Source of the DNA: Desulfosporosinus lacus DSM 15449
Lineage (GTDB): Bacteria; Bacillota; Desulfitobacteriia; Desulfitobacteriales; Desulfitobacteriaceae
Direction of reading: 5' to 3'
Assembly: GCF_900129935.1 (NCBI RefSeq)
Contig: NZ_FQXJ01000012.1
Coordinates: forward strand, 62,001 to 126,000
DNA length: 64,000 bases
This document shows positions 8,391 to 17,650 of this stretch, in pieces (position 1 is the first letter of the stretch; each line of letters opens with the position of its first letter). Position numbers and translations under genes: made by a program. Under the pieces are notes generated by a model. It was not told the DNA's origin, made no database searches, and was given only the letters and a program-made list of their open reading frames with translations.

Positions 8391-9317
8391 ATGGATCAGC
8401 GGCCAAAGGTTGTTGTTATTGGCAGTCTGAATATGGATTTAGTTGTTAAAGCTGTTCGAGCTCCAAAACGTGGGGAAACGGTGTTGGGGGAAGAGATACA
8501 TTTTGTTCCCGGTGGTAAAGGTGCCAACCAAGCAATAGGCCTAGCTCGTTTAGGTGCTGAGACGACTATGATTGGAGCAGTTGGGTCAGATGCTTTTGGG
8601 GAAGAACTTAAAAAAGCCTTACAAGCAGATGGAGTAAGTACATCGAGTATTAAGGTGCTCGATTCACAAGCTACTGGAGTAGCCTCAATTCTCCTGGCTG
8701 AAGGGGATAACAGTATTGTGGTGGTTCCGGGAGCGAATGCCCAGTGTTTACCTGAGGATTTGGACCAGTATGAAGGCATAATTTCCGAAGCAGATCTTGT
8801 GCTCCTGCAACTGGAAATCCCTCTGAAGACCGTGGAGTATGCCATTAAGCTGGCACGAAGGCACGGGACGCTCGTAATGCTTAATCCGGCCCCTGCCCAA
8901 AGCCTTTCCCAGGATCTGCTCAGGCAAGTGGATTATTTAACTCCCAATCGCTCTGAACTCGCCTTGCTGACAGAGATGTCCGAGGAGTCTGCCATTGATC
9001 AAGGAATTCAAGGGCTATTTGAGGTTGGGGTTTCATGTTGTGTCACGACTCTTGGAGCTGAAGGAGTCGCTTTCAAGGAATCAGGCGGCAGTCTGGTAAG
9101 TATTTCGGGTCATATGGTCCCTGTTGTGGATACTACGGGAGCGGGAGATGCTTTTAATGCTGGCTTGGCCTATGCGCTGGCCCAGAGGAAATCTATTCGA
9201 GAAGCGGCTGAATTTGCAGTTAAGGTTTCGGCTCTTGCAGTTACAAAATTTGGCGCTCAGGGTGGGATGCCTTCTCTGGCCGAAGTAGAAGCTTATTTTC
9301 AGGAGGGAAGCAGATGA
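8391..9317 (+). CDS. rbsK: Ribokinase
   Basis: PfkB-family kinase of 308 aa that phosphorylates ribose at O5 with ATP. Signature 1 GGKGANQAIGLARLG lies near residues 42-56 and signature 2 DTTGAGDAFNAGLAYAL near 248-264, with the catalytic aspartate in GAGD. The ATG follows directly on the rbsR stop, so translation is coupled. The rbsD start overlaps its stop. Confidence 0.93.
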   Translation: MDQRPKVVVIGSLNMDLVVKAVRAPKRGETVLGEEIHFVPGGKGANQAIGLARLGAETTMIGAVGSDAFGEELKKALQADGVSTSSIKVLDSQATGVASILLAEGDNSIVVVPGANAQCLPEDLDQYEGIISEADLVLLQLEIPLKTVEYAIKLARRHGTLVMLNPAPAQSLSQDLLRQVDYLTPNRSELALLTEMSEESAIDQGIQGLFEVGVSCCVTTLGAEGVAFKESGGSLVSISGHMVPVVDTTGAGDAFNAGLAYALAQRKSIREAAEFAVKVSALAVTKFGAQGGMPSLAEVEAYFQEGSR

Positions 9318-9709
9318 AGAAAATCGGCATCTTAAATAGTGAAATATCACGAGTGATAGGTGAGTTGGGGCATATGGATCGGATTGTCATCGCAGATGCG
9401 GGCTTACCTATTCCTTCTCATGTCAAAAGAATCGACTTGGCCTTAAAGAAGGGAGTCCCATCGTTTATTGAGACCGTGGAGACCGTTCTTCTGGAAATGT
9501 GTGTAGAAAATGCCTTTGTAGCTCAAGAAATGGAATCAGCCAGCGCTGCAACAAAGGAAGAGTTACTCAGGCTATTACTCGGTGTTCAGACTAGGATCGT
9601 CACCCATGAAGAGTTAAAAGCCTTAACTCAAGAGGCAAAGGCCGTGATTCGTACAGGCGAGTTTACTCCCTATGCCAATGTCGTGCTGGAAGCGGGCGTT
9701 ATCTTCTAA
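9314..9709 (+). CDS. rbsD: D-ribose pyranase
   Basis: Small cytosolic mutarotase of 131 aa that converts beta-pyranose to beta-furanose ribose for ribokinase. The conserved N-terminal KKIGILNSEISRVI and the ADAGLPIP loop near residue 25 hold the family's active-site residues. Its ATGA overlaps the rbsK stop by 4 bp. Length and C-terminal EFTPYANVVLEAGV are typical. Confidence 0.93.
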   Translation: MKKIGILNSEISRVIGELGHMDRIVIADAGLPIPSHVKRIDLALKKGVPSFIETVETVLLEMCVENAFVAQEMESASAATKEELLRLLLGVQTRIVTHEELKALTQEAKAVIRTGEFTPYANVVLEAGVIF

Positions 9710-9733
9710 AAATTTCAAAGGGGGGATTTAGGT

Positions 9734-11230
9734 ATGACAGATCTCTTGACGATGGAAGGTATCCACAAGAGCTTCAGCGGAGTCAAGGTGTTAGAAGATG
9801 TTCAGTTTTCGCTCCGCCAAGGGGAAGTTCATGCCTTGATGGGAGAGAATGGAGCCGGGAAATCAACCCTGATGAAAATTCTTTCTGGAATTTATAGTAA
9901 GGATGCTGGCTCTGTTCAGATTCAAGGAACTGAGTCTGCAGCTAGTTCACCTAAAACTGCCCAAGCTTTAGGCGTGGCGATCATTCATCAGGAACTTAAT
10001 ATGATCCCCGATCTAACCATCTCTGAAAACATGTTTTTAGGACGCGAGTTCAAATGGGGTCGGACGGGTTTTATAAACTGGTCCAAAATGGGTGCTGAAG
10101 CGAATAATTATTTACAGCAACTGGGGATGGATTTGAACCCGGACAGCTTGGTAGGGGAATTGTCAGTCGGACAACAACAAATGGTGGAAATTGCTAAAGC
10201 ACTTTCTATGCACGCGAAAATTTTGGTTCTTGATGAGCCCACAGCGGCTTTGACTAAACGAGAAATCGAGAAACTCTTCCAGCTTATTGAGGCTTTGAAG
10301 ACCCAAGGAGTGGGGATGATCTATATATCCCACCGTATGGAGGAAATATTCCAAATCAGTGATCGGATAACAGTTTTGCGTGATGGACGTTATATTGGCA
10401 CTAGGGATACCAATATCACAACAATGGATGAATTAGTACAGATGATGGTTGGCAGAGAGATCAAAGAGCGTTTTCCTAAGGTAGAATCGAAAATCGGAGA
10501 AGAACGTCTTCGTGTAGAAGGACTTGCTCAAGACGGAAAACTTTATAATATCAACTTTAATGTACGGGCCGGAGAAATCTTGGGAATTGCAGGTTTAATG
10601 GGAGCTGGTCGGTCTGAATTAGCGAAGGCATTGTTTGGAGTAGGGAAGTATCACGGAAAGATCTTCGTGAATGGTAAACTGGTGACGATTAAGGGGCCTG
10701 CTGAAGCGATTAAGGCTGGGTTGGCTTTGATTACGGAGGATCGAAAAGGGGAAGGGCTTGTCACTGATTTGTCAGTTCGAGAGAATCTGGCCTTGCCCAA
10801 TTTACGATCACTCTCACGCTTTGGCTTCATAAGTCATCGCTCGGAACAGGAGTTTGTGGACGATAGTATTCGGAAACTGAAAGTAAAAGTCCATCATTCT
10901 GGACAAGAGGTAAGCTCTTTAAGTGGGGGAAATCAGCAGAAAGTCGTGATCGGTAAATGGCTGGCGACTCAGCCTAAGGTCTTAATCCTTGATGAACCGA
11001 CAAGGGGTGTAGATATCGGGGCGAAGCGAGAAATCTATGACTTAATGAATCAGCTCGTTCAAAAAGGGGTTTCAATCATCATGATTTCTTCAGAACTTCC
11101 AGAGGTTCTCGGAATGAGCGATCGAATTTTAGTCATGCATGAAGGACGAATCACTGGGGAATTCGCACGCGAAAATGCTTCTCAAGAAACTATTATGGTT
11201 GCTGCAACAGGAGGGAAAAGTCATGGGTAA
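9734..11230 (+). CDS. rbsA: Ribose ABC transporter ATP-binding protein
   Basis: Fused two-domain sugar ABC ATPase of 498 aa (RbsA/MglA type). The first Walker A is GENGAGKSTLMK near residue 37, with signature LSVGQQQMVEIAKAL and Walker B ILVLDEPTAAL. The second half has the degenerate Walker A GLMGAGRSELAKALFG usual for this family, signature LSGGNQQK and Walker B ILDEPTRGVDIG. The ribosome-binding site is AAAGGGGGGAT. It powers import through RbsC. Confidence 0.93.
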   Translation: MTDLLTMEGIHKSFSGVKVLEDVQFSLRQGEVHALMGENGAGKSTLMKILSGIYSKDAGSVQIQGTESAASSPKTAQALGVAIIHQELNMIPDLTISENMFLGREFKWGRTGFINWSKMGAEANNYLQQLGMDLNPDSLVGELSVGQQQMVEIAKALSMHAKILVLDEPTAALTKREIEKLFQLIEALKTQGVGMIYISHRMEEIFQISDRITVLRDGRYIGTRDTNITTMDELVQMMVGREIKERFPKVESKIGEERLRVEGLAQDGKLYNINFNVRAGEILGIAGLMGAGRSELAKALFGVGKYHGKIFVNGKLVTIKGPAEAIKAGLALITEDRKGEGLVTDLSVRENLALPNLRSLSRFGFISHRSEQEFVDDSIRKLKVKVHHSGQEVSSLSGGNQQKVVIGKWLATQPKVLILDEPTRGVDIGAKREIYDLMNQLVQKGVSIIMISSELPEVLGMSDRILVMHEGRITGEFARENASQETIMVAATGGKSHG

Positions 11231-12161
11231 AGTCCAAGGAAACAGTGGGATTCTGCAGCGCATGGGACCCCTTGTGGGTTTGATCCTCATCGTCTTCATC
11301 TTATCAATGGTCAATTCAGACTTTCTGACCGTAAGCAATATTTTTAATGTACTTCGTCAAGTTTCGATTAATGCCCTGATTGCCTATGGGATGACGTTTG
11401 TCATTCTAACAGGCGGGATTGACCTCTCTGTAGGTTCGATTATTGCACTTTCAAGTGCTTTTGCCGCAGGGATGATGGCCTCAGGTACAAATTCTTGGCT
11501 GGCAATCGGGATAGGCGTTTTGTCTGGGACGTTGATGGGAACGGTAAATGGGGTAGTCATTGCCCGAGGAAAAGTCGCACCGTTTATTGCTACACTGGCG
11601 ACTATGACGATTTTTCGTGGCTTAACCTTGGTTTATACAGAAGGAAAACCCATCACCGGTCTGCCAGATGCCTTTGGTATGATTGGACGAGGGTATCTCC
11701 TCGAAATTCCAATGCCCGTTATCTGGATGTTAGTAGCTTTTGGAGTACTCTATGTTATTTTAAAATTTACATCCTTTGGACGTCACGTATTCGCTTTGGG
11801 AGGGAATGAAGAAGCAACACGCCTCTCCGGTATCAATACCAATCGAGTAAAAATTCTTGTTTACAGTATGAGCGGTTTAATGGCTTCTTTAAGTGGAATC
11901 ATCCTGACTTCGCGCCTGAATTCTGCTCAGCCCACTGCAGGGACGTCTTACGAGCTTGATGCCATTGCAGCTGTAGTGCTGGGGGGAACGAGTCTTTCGG
12001 GCGGAAAAGGGTGGATCGTGGGAACCTTAATCGGGGCTATGATTATTGGAATACTCGATAACGGCTTAAATCTCTTAAATGTCTCATCTTTTTACCAACA
12101 GGTTGTCAAAGGCGGAGTTATTCTTCTGGCGGTCTTGCTGGACCGCTCCAAGAAGAAATAA
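11223..12161 (+). CDS. rbsC: Ribose ABC transporter permease
   Basis: Polytopic membrane permease of 312 aa from ATG 11223, which has AGGAGGG upstream and overlaps the rbsA stop by 8 bp; a longer in-frame extension into rbsA is not plausible. Family landmarks are GGIDLSVGSI near residue 70 and LGGTSLSGGKGWIVGTLIGA near the C-terminus. It forms the membrane channel with RbsA as ATPase and RbsB as ligand receptor. Confidence 0.92.
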   Translation: MGKVQGNSGILQRMGPLVGLILIVFILSMVNSDFLTVSNIFNVLRQVSINALIAYGMTFVILTGGIDLSVGSIIALSSAFAAGMMASGTNSWLAIGIGVLSGTLMGTVNGVVIARGKVAPFIATLATMTIFRGLTLVYTEGKPITGLPDAFGMIGRGYLLEIPMPVIWMLVAFGVLYVILKFTSFGRHVFALGGNEEATRLSGINTNRVKILVYSMSGLMASLSGIILTSRLNSAQPTAGTSYELDAIAAVVLGGTSLSGGKGWIVGTLIGAMIIGILDNGLNLLNVSSFYQQVVKGGVILLAVLLDRSKKK

Positions 12162-12305
12162 TACTTCTGGGTGAGTGAAGCAAACTTTCGGATCTCCAAC
12201 TGAATGGAACAACCAGTTTTATCAGTTGTGGATATAGGTTCTCATAAAGGAGGATGATGCGAACGCTGGAAATGTTCTTGATTTATATTAAATAATGGAA
12301 ATCAT

Positions 12306-12319
12306 GGCGGCAGGCCGCC
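12306..12319 (+). promoter_or_regulatory. GC-rich hairpin between rbsC and rbsB
   Basis: GGCGGC-AG-GCCGCC (12306-12319) folds into a short strong stem in the 179-bp gap before rbsB. Such hairpins in binding-protein operons often protect the downstream message, giving excess binding protein. No U-tract follows, so full termination is unlikely. Confidence 0.4.
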
Positions 12320-12340
12320 CTATAGAAAGGAAGAAGAAAA

Positions 12341-13276
12341 ATGAAAAGAAGAAATAGTATCTGGATGATAATGCTAGTAGTTCTCATGACTATTAGTCTG
12401 ATTGGTTGTGGAACGACTCAATCCAACTTAGAGAATAAAGAGGCAGCTAAACCAAATGAAAAAGTAACAATTGGTTTTTCTATCTCCACATTAAACAACC
12501 CCTTCTTCGTAACCCTCAAGGAAGGTGCTGAAAAAGCTGCTACGGAAGCTGGAGCAGATCTGTTAGTAGTAGATGCTCGCGACAATACAGCTAAACAAAT
12601 TAGCGATATAGAAGACTTGATTCAGAAAAAGGTCAATGTAATTCTGGTTAACCCAACCGACAGTGCGGCAGTTGTCTCAGCCGTGGAATCGGCTAATAAA
12701 GCCAACATTCCGGTTATCACAGTGGACCGGGCTTCCAATGGAGGGACAGTGGTTTCTCATATTGCTTCTGATAACGTAAAAGGTGGCAGCATGGCTGCTG
12801 ACTATATTCTAAAAACTTTAGGCAACAAAGGTAACCTTGTGGAGTTACAAGGGATCGCGGGAACATCGGCAGCCCGTGATCGAGGTCAAGGCTTTCATAA
12901 TGTTGTTGATGGCAAAGACGGAGTGAAAGTTGTAGCTTCTCAACCGGCAGATTTCGATCGTGCTAAAGGATTAAAGGTCATGGAAAATATCCTGCAAGGG
13001 AATAAAGATATTAAAGCCGTGTTCGCCCATAACGATGAAATGGCTTTAGGGGCCCTCAGTGCCATTCAAGCGGCAGGCAAGACTGACATTATGGTAGTAG
13101 GGTTCGATGCAACCGATGACGCTGTAAAAGCCGTTAAAGAAGGAAAAATGGCGGCAACAGTCGCTCAAAAACCGGATTTGATCGGGAAAACGTCATTAGA
13201 GACTGCCCTGAAGGTAGCTAATGGGGAAAAGGTTGACTCTAGTATCCCAGTTGAGTTAGAGCTGGTTACAAAGTAA
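12341..13276 (+). CDS. rbsB: Ribose ABC transporter substrate-binding lipoprotein
   Basis: Extracellular ribose-binding protein of 311 aa. A lipoprotein signal peptide ends in the lipobox LIGC, so the mature protein is anchored through the cysteine at about residue 23. The type I periplasmic-binding fold follows: IGFSISTLNNPFFVTLKEG near 45, NPTDSAAV near 106 and FAHNDEMALGAL near 227. It starts with ATG after AAAGGAAGAAG and is the last gene of the operon, before a terminator. Confidence 0.92.
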   Translation: MKRRNSIWMIMLVVLMTISLIGCGTTQSNLENKEAAKPNEKVTIGFSISTLNNPFFVTLKEGAEKAATEAGADLLVVDARDNTAKQISDIEDLIQKKVNVILVNPTDSAAVVSAVESANKANIPVITVDRASNGGTVVSHIASDNVKGGSMAADYILKTLGNKGNLVELQGIAGTSAARDRGQGFHNVVDGKDGVKVVASQPADFDRAKGLKVMENILQGNKDIKAVFAHNDEMALGALSAIQAAGKTDIMVVGFDATDDAVKAVKEGKMAATVAQKPDLIGKTSLETALKVANGEKVDSSIPVELELVTK

Positions 13277-13288
13277 AAAGAAACAAGG

Positions 13289-13322
13289 AAAGAGGTTGGA
13301 GCAAGTGCTTCAGCCTCTTTTT
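13289..13322 (+). terminator. Terminator of the ribose operon
   Basis: GAGGTTG-AGCA pairs with TGCT-CAGCCTC through a small internal loop and is followed by TTTTT. It lies 12 bp past rbsB. Confidence 0.8.
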
Positions 13323-13339
13323 CTTGCATTATCTGATTA

Positions 13340-13423
13340 ATGCTGGCCGCTAGTGAAGTATTGTGGAACCATCTGCCATTGACAACGGAACAAGCTGAGG
13401 CTGATAGCATCCCTATGAGCTAA
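13340..13423 (+). other. Possible 27-codon gene remnant
   Basis: A short frame (ATG 13340 to TAA 13423; WNHLPLTTEQAEADSIPMS at its end) reads like the C-terminus of a normal protein but has no ribosome-binding site and no recognisable family. It may be a relic. The rest of the gap 13323-13537 shows nothing else. Confidence 0.2.
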
Positions 13424-13537
13424 TGGATAAATAAGAATATTATTGGTATGTTCGTTCTTGAGGTCAGCTCTACATAGAAAAATTTTGAAAGGTTACAATA
13501 GAATAATCTTGTACTTTGATGAAAATGGGAGTCGAAA

Positions 13538-14632
13538 ATGTTAGAAAACGGAAAAATATCTACCCGGCAATTTACTTTAATGCTCTTTTCTCTTTTGTTA
13601 AGTACAATTATGTTTGGTTTACCTCGAATTTTGATTGAACAAAGCAGACAAGACGTTTGGCAAGTAATGCTTATAACCTTCGTTATAGATGCTGCACTTG
13701 CTATAATTTATTTTATCCTCGGCATGAGGTATCCTCGGCAGACGATGATTCAATACAGCGAGACAATTCTGGGCCCATGGCTGGGTAAGATTTCAGGCCT
13801 TTTATTTGTCCTGTTTTTTGGGTACATGACACTGATAGTCTTAAAAACCGTCAGTAAATTTATTGATACAGTACTCTTGACAGGCACTCCGGAACTAGCT
13901 ATCAATTTCATTCTGCTTTTGATTACCCTCTATGCAGTCAATGCCGGTTTAGAGGTAGTTGCCAGGCTGAGCGAAATCATTGCTCCACTGATGATTATTG
14001 CATTGCTGATCATTTTGACCTTTAGCGTGAATCGGGTCGAACTAGGAAATTTGCGACCGGTTTTTCAACATAACGTCTGGGAATTACTAAAGTTAAGCCT
14101 TTTACCCATTAGTTTGTATGGGGTGTGCATCACAATGGGGGTATTTATACCGTATCATAACAACCCTAAAGAAAGTCTTAAAGCAAAATGGATTGCCATT
14201 GGCAGTGGGACTATTCTGTCCATTATGACATTGATGTCCCTGATCACCATTTTCGGTACAAGTTATAGCAGCCAACAAGTATATCCGGTATTTCGTCTTG
14301 CTCAGATCATTAAAGTTGGTGATTTTTTTGAGCGTATTGAAACTGTAGTCATTATATTTCAGATTGCCGGTGCTTTTGTAAGCATGGTCATACTCTATTA
14401 TTCAAGCGTTCTGGGACTAGCCCAGATTTTCAAAATACAAAGGTATCAGACTTTGACGCCATATTTCGGAGTTATCATGCTAATCCTATCGGTGTTTGTA
14501 TTTAGCAATATTACGGAAATAAATCAGTTTACGGAGACAATTTTCCCTTTCTTGGCTATATTTATCGAAGTTTTCTTGATCATAATGTTACTTATTGTCA
14601 GCTTAATTCGTCACGGAATAAAGAAGACATGA
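13538..14632 (+). CDS. GerAB-type spore germination permease
   Basis: Polytopic protein of 364 aa with about ten membrane segments, of the GerAB/amino-acid permease superfamily that forms the ligand-binding subunit of spore germinant receptors. The N-terminal GKISTRQFTLMLFSLLLSTI and HNVWELLKLSLLPISLYGV near residue 180 fit the family. It is first in an AB-AA-AC ordered operon. It would act in the spore inner membrane and is expected to be expressed late in the forespore, but I could not find a convincing sigma-G promoter upstream. Confidence 0.88.
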   Translation: MLENGKISTRQFTLMLFSLLLSTIMFGLPRILIEQSRQDVWQVMLITFVIDAALAIIYFILGMRYPRQTMIQYSETILGPWLGKISGLLFVLFFGYMTLIVLKTVSKFIDTVLLTGTPELAINFILLLITLYAVNAGLEVVARLSEIIAPLMIIALLIILTFSVNRVELGNLRPVFQHNVWELLKLSLLPISLYGVCITMGVFIPYHNNPKESLKAKWIAIGSGTILSIMTLMSLITIFGTSYSSQQVYPVFRLAQIIKVGDFFERIETVVIIFQIAGAFVSMVILYYSSVLGLAQIFKIQRYQTLTPYFGVIMLILSVFVFSNITEINQFTETIFPFLAIFIEVFLIIMLLIVSLIRHGIKKT

Positions 14633-14656
14633 ATTTGGGGAGGGGGCAGCGCTAAA

Positions 14657-16267
14657 TTGTTAAAGAACTTAAAAAAACTAAGGGATCTAAAAAAAACACC
14701 AGCTAACGGCCAACCGAAAACAGAGAATGATAGCCGTCCTTCTTCTAATGAGCCTGAAACTGAAGTTAATAAACTTACTTCTCTCTTAACATCCAATCTT
14801 ACCGTTCTGAAAGAGCGGTTTCGGGGTAGCGTAGATATTGTTTTTCGTGAATTCAAGGTCGGTTTTGACCCCAATAAGAGCGCGGCCCTAATCTATATCG
14901 ACGGTCTGGTTAAAGCCGAATCAATCAATGCAACTATCTTAAAACCCTTAATGTTTGATTTCGCGAGGGAAAAACTATGGCAGGAGCTTAATCAGCATAA
15001 CTTGCTCATGTTCATCAGGGATTATGCTGTGCCCAATAACAGGGTGCAGGAATTTAGTCAGCTTCAAGATGTTATTGACAGCATCTTAAGAGGAAATGTA
15101 GCTTTACTTCTTGACAGTTTTAATTCAGCCTTGATTTTCGATAGTAAAGGGTTCGAAGGTCGTGCGATAATAGAACCAGCTACCGAATCTGTTGTGCGGG
15201 GACCCCGGGAAGGGTTTAATGAGCGTCTGGGGATAAATCTCTCTTTATTACGGCGTAAGATTACTAATGAAAACTTAATCTTAGAACAATTAAATCTGGG
15301 GACTCGAACGAGAACAACTGTCTGTTTTGCCTATTTAAAGGGAGTCGTCAACGAAAAATTAGTCAATGAAGTAAGAAACCGTTTGCAAAGAATTGATATC
15401 GACGGAATTTTGGAAAGCGGCTATATCGAACAATTGATTGAAGATGCTCCGGTCTCAATCTTTCCCACGGTTGGCAATACGGAAAAGCCGGATATTCTAG
15501 CTGCGAAGCTACTAGAAGGGCGCATTGGCATATTTGTAGATGGCACTCCTATTGCTTTGACAGTTCCTTATCTTTTGGTTGAAGCTTTGCAAAGCTCTGA
15601 GGATTATTATTCTCGGCCTTATTTTGTTACTATAGTTCGCTGGCTTAGGATTGCTTCCCTGATATTTGCTCTTTACCTGCCGGCATTGTATATTGCTATC
15701 CAGAGTTTTCATCCAGACTTAATTCCAACTCCCTTGTTAGTTAGCATGGCAAAATCCAGAGAAGGGACACCTTTCCCTGCATACGTGGAAGTTTTTATCA
15801 TGGGAATGATCTTTGAAATATTACGGGAGGCCGGAGTTCGCATGCCTCGTCCGATCGGGCAAGCGGTTAGTATTGTCGGAGGCTTAGTAATTGGTGAAGC
15901 TGCATCAAAGGCGAACTTGGTCAGTGAGACAGTGATTATCTTTGTAGCCTTAACTGGTATCGCTAGTTTTGTTATCCCATCTTTAGGGGATGTTGTTCCT
16001 CTTAGTCGCCTCTTTCTCATGACTTGGGCTTCGCTTCTGGGCATATTTGGCCTCTTGATGGGGAGTATGGTCCTTTTTATTCATTTAACAAAACTACGCT
16101 CTTTTGGGATCCCCTACCTGGCACCTTTGGCCCCGGCGAATCTAGACGATTGGCAAGATGTCCTGGTTAAAGCTCCTGCTTGGACATTAAATACCCGTCC
16201 CCGGCTTTTAGGAGCCTGGAATTCTATTAGAGGACGTTCAACCAGGCCATCTCCAAAGAAAAAATGA
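14657..16267 (+). CDS. GerAA-type spore germination protein
   Basis: GerA-family A subunit of 536 aa with a soluble N-terminal half and a membrane C-terminal half of about five segments. Landmarks are FVDGTPIALTVPYLLVEALQS near residue 296, EVFIMGMIFEILREAGVRMP near 378 and SIVGGLVIGEAASKANLVS. The TTG start lies behind GGGGAGGGGG. The charged N-terminus (KKLRDLKKTPA) is typical of the less conserved leader of these proteins. Together with the B and C subunits it forms the germinant-gated complex in the spore inner membrane. Confidence 0.9.
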   Translation: MLKNLKKLRDLKKTPANGQPKTENDSRPSSNEPETEVNKLTSLLTSNLTVLKERFRGSVDIVFREFKVGFDPNKSAALIYIDGLVKAESINATILKPLMFDFAREKLWQELNQHNLLMFIRDYAVPNNRVQEFSQLQDVIDSILRGNVALLLDSFNSALIFDSKGFEGRAIIEPATESVVRGPREGFNERLGINLSLLRRKITNENLILEQLNLGTRTRTTVCFAYLKGVVNEKLVNEVRNRLQRIDIDGILESGYIEQLIEDAPVSIFPTVGNTEKPDILAAKLLEGRIGIFVDGTPIALTVPYLLVEALQSSEDYYSRPYFVTIVRWLRIASLIFALYLPALYIAIQSFHPDLIPTPLLVSMAKSREGTPFPAYVEVFIMGMIFEILREAGVRMPRPIGQAVSIVGGLVIGEAASKANLVSETVIIFVALTGIASFVIPSLGDVVPLSRLFLMTWASLLGIFGLLMGSMVLFIHLTKLRSFGIPYLAPLAPANLDDWQDVLVKAPAWTLNTRPRLLGAWNSIRGRSTRPSPKKK

Positions 16268-16276
16268 GGTTAGAGC

Positions 16277-17437
16277 ATGCAAAAAGGGAAAAGGGTAATC
16301 TATTTATTTTTAATCTTAGGGATTTCTTGGCTGATAACCGGTTGCTGGGACCGTAAGGAATTAGAGGGACGTGCAATTGTTACGCTGATTGCCCTTGACA
16401 AAGGAGAAAATAATGATATCAAATTTTCCGTTCGAGTTGTACGCACCTCTGATTCCCAGGAATCAGGTACTGGAGGCAGTTCAGGAAGCGAAAGAGCCAG
16501 TGTTATAATGAGTAGCACTGGAGATACCGTCTTTGATGCCATAAGAAATCTTGTATTAAAGTCTGGGCGCAAATTATATTATCCTCATAACACTGCTATC
16601 ATTTTTGGTAATGAGATAGCTAGGGAGGGAATCCTGCCGATACTCGATGTTTTCAACCGGGACGCCGAAATGCATCCACTTACTTGGGTATTAGTTACCC
16701 CGGGAGAAGCAGCCGATATCCTTGAAGCCCAACCCACTTTGGAGAGTCTGTCGGCAAAACAGCTTGATATGATGCTTAATGATTTTGGAGCAACATCAAA
16801 AACAGTAGCTACCAACCTACTCGACACCATGAAGCAGCTAGCTTACGATTCGCCAGGGGTTGTCCTCAGTAACATTGAACTCGATCCTAATAATCCTAGA
16901 AAAGCCTTGCTTCTTAACGGTGCTGCGGTCTTCCAGAGAGACAAGCTCATCGGAAGGCTGGATCCACTAGAAACTAGAGGTTATTTGTGGAGCCAAGGTA
17001 AGGTTGAATCGGGAGTAATTACCTTTCCCTGTCCGGGTGAGGAAAATAAAAAAGTTTCCATGGAAATTAAAAGGGCTAACCGGAAAATCGAATCGGATAT
17101 AAGCGATGGCCAATTGAAATTCACGATTACTATCAATGTAGAATCTCGTTTGGCTGAGCAGGCGTGCCTGACAGATTTGGGCAATCCGGAAAAACTTATG
17201 GAGTTAAAGAAGAGCCAGTGTGAGGTAATAGAAAAAGAAATCAGGAGTATTGTTGATAAAGCCCAAGAAAAATACAGTACCGATATTTTGGGGTTTGGGA
17301 CTGAGTTAAGCCGAAAATTTCCGCAGGAATGGCAAAACATAAAAGAAAATTGGGCAGAGGAGTTCCCGAAGGCTGAAGTGGATATCGTTGTTAATTCCAA
17401 AATCTTCGATATTGGTTTGATTAAGCAACCGCTTTAA
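16277..17437 (+). CDS. GerAC-type spore germination lipoprotein
   Basis: GerAC-family C subunit of 386 aa, anchored in the spore inner membrane. The signal peptide ends in ITGCWDRKELEGRA, where the cysteine is the lipidation site and CWDRKEL is a family hallmark. The C-terminal domain ends in AEVDIVVNSKIFDIG, as usual. It starts 9 bp after the A subunit. No terminator is evident before the next promoter module. Confidence 0.9.
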   Translation: MQKGKRVIYLFLILGISWLITGCWDRKELEGRAIVTLIALDKGENNDIKFSVRVVRTSDSQESGTGGSSGSERASVIMSSTGDTVFDAIRNLVLKSGRKLYYPHNTAIIFGNEIAREGILPILDVFNRDAEMHPLTWVLVTPGEAADILEAQPTLESLSAKQLDMMLNDFGATSKTVATNLLDTMKQLAYDSPGVVLSNIELDPNNPRKALLLNGAAVFQRDKLIGRLDPLETRGYLWSQGKVESGVITFPCPGEENKKVSMEIKRANRKIESDISDGQLKFTITINVESRLAEQACLTDLGNPEKLMELKKSQCEVIEKEIRSIVDKAQEKYSTDILGFGTELSRKFPQEWQNIKENWAEEFPKAEVDIVVNSKIFDIGLIKQPL

Positions 17438-17467
17438 TCGATTTGAAAGTTAAGCATGATATAACGG

Positions 17468-17552
17468 AACCTGTAGGAACTACCTGGAATTTTATTTATT
17501 CGACCTGTAGTTTTTACGGATGTACAAATTCTGGAACAGTCTTATAATAAAT
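17468..17552 (+). promoter_or_regulatory. Activator-dependent promoter module, copy 1
   Basis: An 85-bp element found again without gaps at 25492-25576 (71 of 85 positions identical by my alignment). It holds CCTGTAG at 17470 and 17504, each followed by N3 and a CTAC- or TTAC-like half-site, so two GTAG-N3-CTAC-type sites 34 bp apart. TATAAT follows at 17543-17548. No -35 hexamer is present where one is expected (17520-17525). The second site would sit near -43, suggesting class II activation. It drives the secreted protein gene at 17651 with a leader of about 95 nt. Confidence 0.75.
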
Positions 17553-17650
17553 CAAGATCTATGCAGTTTAACTGAAAATGGTAAGGGATTATAAGATAGT
17601 TCATCTCTAAAGATAGAGAAGGCTAAATGTAGAGAGGAGAAATTCACTCC

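Noticed and set aside
12254-12295. 12-13 codon leader peptide before rbsB behind AAAGGAGG
   Set aside because: The ATG is only 0-3 bases from the Shine-Dalgarno core and the peptide has no regulatory codons or attenuator structure.
13440-13537. Search for a sigma-G promoter before the germination operon
   Set aside because: No pair of boxes with acceptable spacing was found, so no promoter is reported.
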